A DNA stretch of 35,086 bases, taken from contig JACMNA010000052.1 of assembly GCA_014378765.1 (NCBI GenBank), positions 1-35,086 of the forward strand, read 5' to 3'. Below the pieces are notes generated by a model. It saw only the letters and a list, made by a program, of their open reading frames with translations. It did no database searches and had not been told where the DNA came from. This stretch comes from Bdellovibrio sp. Lineage in GTDB: Bacteria; Bdellovibrionota; Bdellovibrionia; Bdellovibrionales; Bdellovibrionaceae. Shown here in pieces: positions 29,680 to 35,086 of this stretch; positions within the stretch are counted from its first letter, which is position 1; the number at the start of each line of letters is the position of its first letter. The position numbers and the translations under genes are program-made.

Positions 29680-32121
29680 ATGGAACAAGCTCTACAGGGT
29701 TATCTAGCTCGTTTTGCTCAAGGTATTTCACCTAAATCCGCCGCGGCCGTTTTAGAACTAGCGGCCGAAGGTGGAACGGTCCCGTTCATTGCCAGATACC
29801 GTAAAGAAAAAACTGGAAATTTAGATGAAGTTCAAATTCGGACGGTGATTGAAGCCAACGAAACTTTTCAAGAAGTAGTTAAGCGTAAAACCTTCTTAGC
29901 TAAAGAAATTGGCGAACAAAATAACTTAACGCCGGAAATTCAAAAACGTATCGACTTATCTTGGGATCTGAATGAGTTAGAAGAAATCTACAAGCCATTC
30001 AAGAAGAAGAAAAAGACGAAGGCCACTTTAGCACGCGAAGCTGGCTTAGAGCCGTTAGCGAATTGGATTTGGGACAGGGGTCATGGTCTGGTTAAAGACG
30101 ACGAAACTATGGAAATGCGCGCTAAAAAATACATTAATCCGGATAAAAAAATTGTTACTTACGAAGAAGCTTTAAAGGCGGCGCAAGATATTATTGTCGA
30201 GCGCATTGCAAATGATCCGGGACTACGCGAGCAAGTTGTTAAAAATTATTTTGAACAAGGTAAAGTTTCGGCTAAGGCAGCAAAAGGTTACAAGCCTAAT
30301 TCAAAATTTGAAATGTACGCGAAAGATTTTGTCGAACCAGTTAAAAACTTACTCGAAGAAAAGTCATCGCACCGCTACATGGCGATGAAGCGCGGCTGGC
30401 AAGAAGACGAGTTATCGGTTGATTTAACGGCTGATGATGAAATTTTATTAAAAACCTATGAAAAATTCGCCACCACAAGCGGCGAAAATGCCATTGGTAC
30501 TTATTTAAAAGAATCGGCGCGATTGGCGCTTAACGTTTACGTCGTGCCATCGGTAAAAAATGAAGTGCACGCTAAACTTAAAGAAAAATCAGATGAGCAC
30601 GCGATCAAAGTTTTTACCGAAAACGTGCGTCGGGTTTTATTAGGATCACCTTACGGTACTAAATGCGTGCTGGGGGTCGACCCGGGTTTGCGCACGGGTT
30701 GTAAAATTGCTTTAGTTGATAAAGCTGGTAACTATGTTTCCCACACGGTTATGCACATTTTAGGCGAAGGTATGGACGCAAAAGCTAAAACTTTAATTGC
30801 CGAAGTCACTAAGCAAATTAAGATTGAAGCGATCGCCGTAGGTAACGGAACCGCCGGGCGTGAAACCGAAATATTTTTGAAAAAAGTTTTAAAAGAACTG
30901 GGTAAAGATAAAGAAATTCCGGTCATTATGGTTAGCGAGTCGGGCGCATCAGTTTACTCGGCCAGTGATATTGCTAGAACTGAATTTCCAGATTTAGATC
31001 TAACGGTTAAGGGTGCGATTTCAATTGCGCGTCGCTTGCAAGATCCGCTGGCTGAATTAGTAAAAGTTGATCCAAAATCAATCGGCGTTGGCCAGTACCA
31101 GCACGATGTAAATCAATCGCAACTTAAAAAAGGCTTAGAAGCCGTGGTTGAAAGTTGCGTCAACAATGTAGGCGTTGATGTGAATACGGCGTCAGCCTCA
31201 TTGCTGGCATACGTGGCCGGTGTTGGCCCCGGTTTAGCTACGGCCATTACCGAACACCGAAAAAAGAATGGTCTTTTTCAAGATCGTTCTGAATTAATGA
31301 AAGTTCCTCGTTTTACGACGAAAGTTTACGAACAAGCCGCCGGTTTTCTGCGGGTACTGAATGGTAAAGTATTTTTAGATTCAACCGGTATTCATCCCGA
31401 ACGCTATAGCGCGATTCGCGATATGGCCCAAGATTTAGGGTCGAACATTAACGAACTGGTGGGCGACGGGGCTAAAAAATTATTAGCGGCTCGTACGAAG
31501 TGGGCGGGCATTGTTGGTGAGTATACGTTTGACGACATGATTAAAGAATTGGAAAAACCGGGTCGTGACCCACGTGATCCATTTAAAGTTTTTCAATTTC
31601 GCGAAGATATTTTTCAGGTAAAAGATTTAACCGAAGGCATGATTTGCCCTGGATTAGTGACGAACGTTACTAATTTTGGCGCGTTCGTTGATATCGGTGT
31701 GCATCAAGATGGACTGGTTCATATTTCTGAACTGGCGCATAAGTTTGTTGAAGATCCACGTAAAGTTGTAAATCCGGGTGATCAAGTCACCGTTAAGGTT
31801 TTAAAAGTTGATCAAGCTAAAAACCAAATTGCCTTGTCGATGAAGTTAGAAGCGGCCCCTGATCACAAGTCTTTCCGGGACATGAAAGAACAACGCGGGG
31901 AAAGCGCACGTCCACATGGCGGTTCAGGCGCGGGTGGTGGTTCAAGGCCTCAAGGTGGTGGAGCGCGCCCACAATCGGGTGGATTTAAACCTTCACCCAA
32001 TCAGGGTCGTGAGTTTAAATCGCGCGATAGTGGTCCGGTTAAGCCAGTCAAGCCCGTGAACCCGTTTAATAATCCGTTTGCGGCTTTGTTAAACCAAGGC
32101 AATACTAACTCAAAGAAGTAG
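29680..32121 (+). CDS. tex: Tex-family RNA-binding transcription accessory protein
   Basis: An 813-residue protein with the full Tex architecture: an N-terminal helical region (PFIARYRKEKTGNLDEVQIR), a YqgF-like RNase H fold from about 327 (LGVDPGLRTGCKIALVD), helix-hairpin-helix region at about 495-560 (NTASASLLAYVAGVGPGLA), and an S1 domain at about 645-715 (GLVTNVTNFGAFVDIGVHQDGLVHIS). Tex is a nucleic-acid-binding homologue of eukaryotic Spt6. The C-terminal ~80 residues are a Gly/Pro/Arg/Ser-rich tail (GSGAGGGSRPQGGGARPQ), longer than in most Tex proteins. AGAAGGA lies before the ATG. Confidence 0.95.
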   Translation: MEQALQGYLARFAQGISPKSAAAVLELAAEGGTVPFIARYRKEKTGNLDEVQIRTVIEANETFQEVVKRKTFLAKEIGEQNNLTPEIQKRIDLSWDLNELEEIYKPFKKKKKTKATLAREAGLEPLANWIWDRGHGLVKDDETMEMRAKKYINPDKKIVTYEEALKAAQDIIVERIANDPGLREQVVKNYFEQGKVSAKAAKGYKPNSKFEMYAKDFVEPVKNLLEEKSSHRYMAMKRGWQEDELSVDLTADDEILLKTYEKFATTSGENAIGTYLKESARLALNVYVVPSVKNEVHAKLKEKSDEHAIKVFTENVRRVLLGSPYGTKCVLGVDPGLRTGCKIALVDKAGNYVSHTVMHILGEGMDAKAKTLIAEVTKQIKIEAIAVGNGTAGRETEIFLKKVLKELGKDKEIPVIMVSESGASVYSASDIARTEFPDLDLTVKGAISIARRLQDPLAELVKVDPKSIGVGQYQHDVNQSQLKKGLEAVVESCVNNVGVDVNTASASLLAYVAGVGPGLATAITEHRKKNGLFQDRSELMKVPRFTTKVYEQAAGFLRVLNGKVFLDSTGIHPERYSAIRDMAQDLGSNINELVGDGAKKLLAARTKWAGIVGEYTFDDMIKELEKPGRDPRDPFKVFQFREDIFQVKDLTEGMICPGLVTNVTNFGAFVDIGVHQDGLVHISELAHKFVEDPRKVVNPGDQVTVKVLKVDQAKNQIALSMKLEAAPDHKSFRDMKEQRGESARPHGGSGAGGGSRPQGGGARPQSGGFKPSPNQGREFKSRDSGPVKPVKPVNPFNNPFAALLNQGNTNSKK

Positions 32122-32183
32122 CTTATTTTTAGCGGAATAAAAATTTTTAGTCATAACAAACGTTTCTTAACTAGGGAGAGAAA

Positions 32184-32294
32184 ATGGCATTAAAAGTCGG
32201 TGGAAAGAAAAAAGGCGGAAAAAACAAAAGCGCTCGTCACAAAGCGAAACGTCTAACTAAAAAGAAAAGAATGACAAAAGCTAGAAAGAGCTAG
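32184..32294 (+). CDS. Very basic 36-residue protein
   Basis: ATG 32184 has AGGGAGAG four bases upstream, a strong ribosome site. The frame of 36 codons encodes 13 Lys and 4 Arg (MALKVGGKKKGGKNKSARHK at the start, KARKS at the end), so nearly half the residues are basic. It is too short for most gene finders. Composition is like that of small ribosomal proteins (bTHX, bL34, bL36) or nucleic-acid-binding peptides, but I do not recognise the sequence. The next gene begins three bases after its stop with a TTG, so it is probably the first gene of an operon with the histidine phosphatase. Confidence 0.65.
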   Translation: MALKVGGKKKGGKNKSARHKAKRLTKKKRMTKARKS

Positions 32295-32297
32295 TTT

Positions 32298-32906
32298 TTG
32301 AAGATTAGAAATATTTATGTCGTTCGGCACGGCGAAACCGACTGGAATAAAGCCGGTCGTTTTCAAGGTCGAACAGATATTAAATTGAACGAGGCGGGGC
32401 GCGAGCAAGCACTTGCTTTAAGACCCGTTCTACAACAGCTGCAAATCGAATCTGTTTATTCTAGTACGTTATCTAGAGCTTTCGAGTCGGCCGAACTGGC
32501 CACCCAAGATCTTAAATTATCTATTCAAAAAGAAGACCACTTGCGTGAAACTAACATCGGCGAAGCCGAAGGTTTAACGGTTGAAGAAATCACGGAAAAA
32601 TTTGGCGACGATTCAATACTAAAGTGGCGCTCTTACGAAGAACGACTTTTAGATTTTCGTTTTCCTAATGGTGAATCGAAGCGCGAATTGATGTACCGCT
32701 TACGACAAATGTTTTTAGATATTGCGCAGAATTCAAATCGCACCTCGATTGCTGTTTTTTCACATGGTATGCTGATGCGGGCGATGACCTTTGTTTTTGG
32801 CGCCGGTATTCCGTGGGAGCAGCATCTTTTTACCAATGGCTCTATTCATCATTACATATGGACCGATGAAGATCCCGAAAGACTAATTCATAAAGGTAAA
32901 ATCTAA
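32298..32906 (+). CDS. Histidine phosphatase superfamily protein (phosphoglycerate-mutase-like)
   Basis: The TTG start lies three bases after the small basic gene and is probably coupled to it. The 202-residue enzyme has the catalytic motif VVRHGETDWN (His11), then GRFQGRTDIKLNEAGREQA, SSTLSRAFESA, RETNIGEAEG (acid/base Glu) and the second His in VFSHGMLMR near 155. This is the branch that includes cofactor-dependent phosphoglycerate mutases, alpha-ribazole phosphatase and broad-specificity phosphatases; length and details fit the small phosphatases better than glycolytic mutase. The substrate is not decided by the sequence. Its stop overlaps the next start by one base (TAATG). Confidence 0.9.
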   Translation: MKIRNIYVVRHGETDWNKAGRFQGRTDIKLNEAGREQALALRPVLQQLQIESVYSSTLSRAFESAELATQDLKLSIQKEDHLRETNIGEAEGLTVEEITEKFGDDSILKWRSYEERLLDFRFPNGESKRELMYRLRQMFLDIAQNSNRTSIAVFSHGMLMRAMTFVFGAGIPWEQHLFTNGSIHHYIWTDEDPERLIHKGKI

Positions 32907-34609
32907 TGATAAAAATCAAGGCACAACTTTTTAAACCATCCGCACTGCTTAATTTTTTAGTCTTAGGCATTATATTTTTTATTCCATTGGCATGGTCTAG
33001 ATATCTAAACGCCAATTATGTTTCAGCAAAGTTTTTTTTATTTTTTTTGGTATCTTCGCTCTCGCTACTAGTTAGTTTCAGAAAACTAATTATTCCACAG
33101 CTTTCAAAAATTTTATGGGTTTTAATTATTGGTCTTTTCACGTTGCACCTGGCGGCGCCATTAGTCAGTCAAAATTTGACTGACTATATCTACTTATTTA
33201 AATTTTTTGGTTTTTGTTTCTTCACTTATTATTTTTACACCCGGCAGTTAACGGATTTAGACGCGATTTTTAGTCGGGTTACGTATATTATTTTAATTGT
33301 GGTGGGCCTAATTTTAACATTTGGTTTGCTGGATTTTTATAAGTTTCGAATTGAAGAATTAAATGTACAGAGCGGATATTTACTTGGATCTTTCGGAAAC
33401 GTTAACATGATGACCGAATTCTTAGCTTTAACGTTGCCATTATTATTTCGGTGGGTTCAGTTTAAGGATTTGGTTCCGAAAGTTATTAAATATATTTTTT
33501 TCGTGTTGTGGGTGTTTTTGATTATGTACTGTCGCAGCCGATCATCTTGGATTGGGCTGTTTTTATGGGCGTTGTGGCAAATGTACAAAGGGCAAAATCG
33601 TAAGGAAATTCTGTTAGCTTTAGCTATTGCCGCCAGCGGTTACTGGGTGGCTTTAAATGTTTCGGTAGGCGAAAAGATTTCATTTGATGTTAAATCTGAA
33701 TCTTTTAAACAGCGAATGGAACTTTATAAATCAACGGGTCAACTCATTGCGGATAATCCGCTTGGGGTCGGTGTATCGCACTTTGATTCTTTTTTAGTGC
33801 CATACCAAGTTAGTTCTAAAGAGGTTCCACCTAATGAATATCTTCATTACGATCAGCCGCACTCAGAGATTTTACGTTGGACCGCGCAGCTAGGGTGGTT
33901 AGGATCGGCTTTCGCTATAGCGTTTATTTTAATTGTTGCAAGGCTTTTGCTTTTAAAAAGTTGGATCGATCAAGCGGCGCCTACTAAAAAAAATTATTTA
34001 ACCGAAAGTTTTTTAGTTTTAATGCCGCAAGTGGTGTTTCAGTTTCCATATTTTAACCCGGCTTCTTCGATGTACTTAGCTTTTGTATTTGCGATGTTTC
34101 TGGGATTATTCGCGGTTCGGAGTGAGCGAGAGTTAAGTTGGAAGTGGCGCGCACCAATTGCGGCCGTCGCTTGCGTTGGCATTATTCACGCCTTTTTATT
34201 TGTGACGTCAATATTATTTGAATCGATTGCGTCGGAAGAATACGAGAAGGTGGCTTTCGCCTGCGATTACTATCCGATTAACCAAAACGCTTGTTTCTTA
34301 AAAACCTATCACCTTTTAAAAACACAGAACTTTAAGGCCGCCCGCACTGAATTTACGGAAAGCTTTAATAATTTTAAATTTCACCGTGGCTTGATGCGCT
34401 TAGTGCCGACGTACGTTAAATACACTTCGGGCGACGTTGATTCATGCGCCAGCGTGCAAGTCTACAAGTCAATATTTCCGGAGCAGAAATTCTTTGATGC
34501 CGGAGTTATTTCGGCATGCAACGGGGTGAAGTCTCCCGTTGCCATTAATACGCCCGACAGGTTTAAAAGTGATTACCAGTCATGGTTAAATAAAAGTTTT
34601 AGTAAGTAA
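32906..34609 (+). CDS. O-antigen ligase/polymerase-like (WaaL/Wzy_C family) membrane protein
   Basis: A 567-residue inner-membrane protein with about ten to twelve hydrophobic helices up to residue ~430. The long periplasmic loop near 255-320 carries the family motif region around GVGVSHFDSFL and LHYDQPHSEILRWTAQLGWLG, where the His is essential in WaaL-type O-antigen ligases. The last ~130 residues are soluble and look like helical TPR-type repeats (ACFLKTYHLLKTQNFKAARTEF) with several Cys. Family members join O-antigen to lipid A-core or polymerise sugars, or glycosylate proteins. Its start overlaps the phosphatase stop (TAATG) and its stop overlaps the next gene's start (TAATG). Confidence 0.8.
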   Translation: MIKIKAQLFKPSALLNFLVLGIIFFIPLAWSRYLNANYVSAKFFLFFLVSSLSLLVSFRKLIIPQLSKILWVLIIGLFTLHLAAPLVSQNLTDYIYLFKFFGFCFFTYYFYTRQLTDLDAIFSRVTYIILIVVGLILTFGLLDFYKFRIEELNVQSGYLLGSFGNVNMMTEFLALTLPLLFRWVQFKDLVPKVIKYIFFVLWVFLIMYCRSRSSWIGLFLWALWQMYKGQNRKEILLALAIAASGYWVALNVSVGEKISFDVKSESFKQRMELYKSTGQLIADNPLGVGVSHFDSFLVPYQVSSKEVPPNEYLHYDQPHSEILRWTAQLGWLGSAFAIAFILIVARLLLLKSWIDQAAPTKKNYLTESFLVLMPQVVFQFPYFNPASSMYLAFVFAMFLGLFAVRSERELSWKWRAPIAAVACVGIIHAFLFVTSILFESIASEEYEKVAFACDYYPINQNACFLKTYHLLKTQNFKAARTEFTESFNNFKFHRGLMRLVPTYVKYTSGDVDSCASVQVYKSIFPEQKFFDAGVISACNGVKSPVAINTPDRFKSDYQSWLNKSFSK

Positions 34610-34959
34610 TGAATTTTTTTGAAGTTTATCAATTCGAGGCGATCCACAGCTCAAATTTCGATGAAAAAATTGCGGCGACCGAAGAACTTATTTGTATTTT
34701 CTTTTGGGGCAAAGATTGCCCTAATTGCGAAGTCGCTAAAAAAGTTTTAGTAGATCGAAGGGCCGACGTGGATCAGCTCAAAGTAAAATGGTTTCACGCC
34801 AATATTTATGATGATTTTGATTTAGCCACGCGGTTTGGATTATTCGGTATACCGGTTTTTTTATTTTTTAAACGTGGCAAAAAATTAGGTAAGATTACGC
34901 CATTTCCGGGCTTTGAGCCTTTTTACGACGCGGTAGCAACGCTGATTCAAAAATACTAA
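34609..34959 (+). CDS. Thioredoxin-like protein with a CPNC active site
   Basis: A 116-residue thioredoxin fold with no signal peptide. The redox motif is FFWGKDCPNCEVAK (Cys37 and Cys40) and the cis-Pro loop is FGLFGIPVFLFF (Pro82). The KD-CPNC variant differs from thioredoxin's CGPC and is closer to glutaredoxin-like or disulfide-handling relatives. It is cytoplasmic as predicted. Its start overlaps the stop of the ligase-like gene by one base, and its stop overlaps the stop of the next minus-strand gene. No function beyond disulfide exchange can be read from it. Confidence 0.85.
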   Translation: MNFFEVYQFEAIHSSNFDEKIAATEELICIFFWGKDCPNCEVAKKVLVDRRADVDQLKVKWFHANIYDDFDLATRFGLFGIPVFLFFKRGKKLGKITPFPGFEPFYDAVATLIQKY

Positions 34960-35086
34960 CGCCGATTTTTTAAAATGCAAGCAGCCACTTCAGCATACCC
35001 ATCGCCGCCCTTTGAGGGCGTAACGTACGTTGGGAGTGATTTCATTTGATCGACGAATTTATTAATATTCGCAACGCCAAATGAAA
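34956..35086 (-). CDS. C-terminal end of a gene running out of the window, possibly a HAD-family phosphatase
   Basis: The last 42 codons of a minus-strand frame are seen, ending in TAG at 34956. The string SFGVANINKFVDQMKSLPTY followed by VTPSKGGDGYAEVAACILKN resembles the end of HAD-type sugar-phosphate phosphatases (for example KdsC, which ends in YVT..GG.GAVRE...L). With only this fragment the family is tentative. The stop shares three bases with the convergent thioredoxin-like gene. Confidence 0.45.
   Translation of the reverse strand, partial: SFGVANINKFVDQMKSLPTYVTPSKGGDGYAEVAACILKNRR

Overview
The window reads as chromosomal DNA of a low-GC (about 40 %) Gram-negative bacterium. The best fit is the Bdellovibrionota (Bdellovibrio/Pseudobdellovibrio-like). 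This rests on gene content: giant fibronectin-type-III surface proteins, many small lipoproteins and outer-membrane barrels, LpxD, ETF-QO, a GYF-domain inner-membrane protein like those of deltaproteobacterial gliding machines, and many genes I do not recognise. The lineage is an inference; no 16S rRNA or other typing marker is present. I see no tRNA, rRNA, CRISPR array, insertion sequence or phage gene.

Layout. (1) 1-6039: the 3' part of a giant surface protein (five Cys-paired Ig-like repeats, about twelve FnIII domains, three C-terminal jelly-roll-like modules). (2) 6124-14265: a block of envelope genes: PEGA/TPR lipoprotein; a signal-peptide-bearing protein with a FliF-like periplasmic part, one membrane helix and a FliG-like cytoplasmic part; a small beta-barrel; a GYF-domain single-pass protein; a long cytoplasmic coiled-coil protein on the opposite strand; a double-LysM lipoprotein; and a second beta-barrel. 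Together these cover every layer of the envelope. I consider this the candidate undescribed system: a trans-envelope machine with a membrane-fused FliF/FliG-type rotor-like subunit, lying directly after a giant adhesin. (3) 14283-16845: a decayed DUF72 pseudogene and small unrecognised genes. (4) 16922-18092: divergent ribosomal genes, bS18 with a long RDG-rich extension versus bL28 plus a uL24-like protein. (5) 18210-21408: a small secreted protein whose start lies inside a terminator hairpin, a nitrilase-family amidohydrolase, a small exported protein and ETF-QO. (6) 21462-26661: RlmL-like rRNA methyltransferase, a Crp/Fnr-type regulator with palindromes downstream, a lipoprotein with a CxxCH haem motif, an NTF2-like exported protein, and a secreted zinc phospholipase C-like protein. 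(7) 26676-28555 (minus): lpxD, a four-helix membrane protein and free-methionine-R-sulfoxide reductase as a tight operon. (8) 28652-35086: histone-H1-like KA-rich protein, infA (probably leaderless), tex, a 36-residue very basic protein, a histidine phosphatase, an O-antigen-ligase-like protein, a thioredoxin-like protein, and the 3' end of a minus-strand gene.

Genome packing is tight: many genes overlap or nearly touch, and two convergent pairs share stop-codon bases. One strong terminator sits inside the coding sequence of a convergent neighbour and another overlaps a start codon. Function calls come from motif reading only; no database search was possible.
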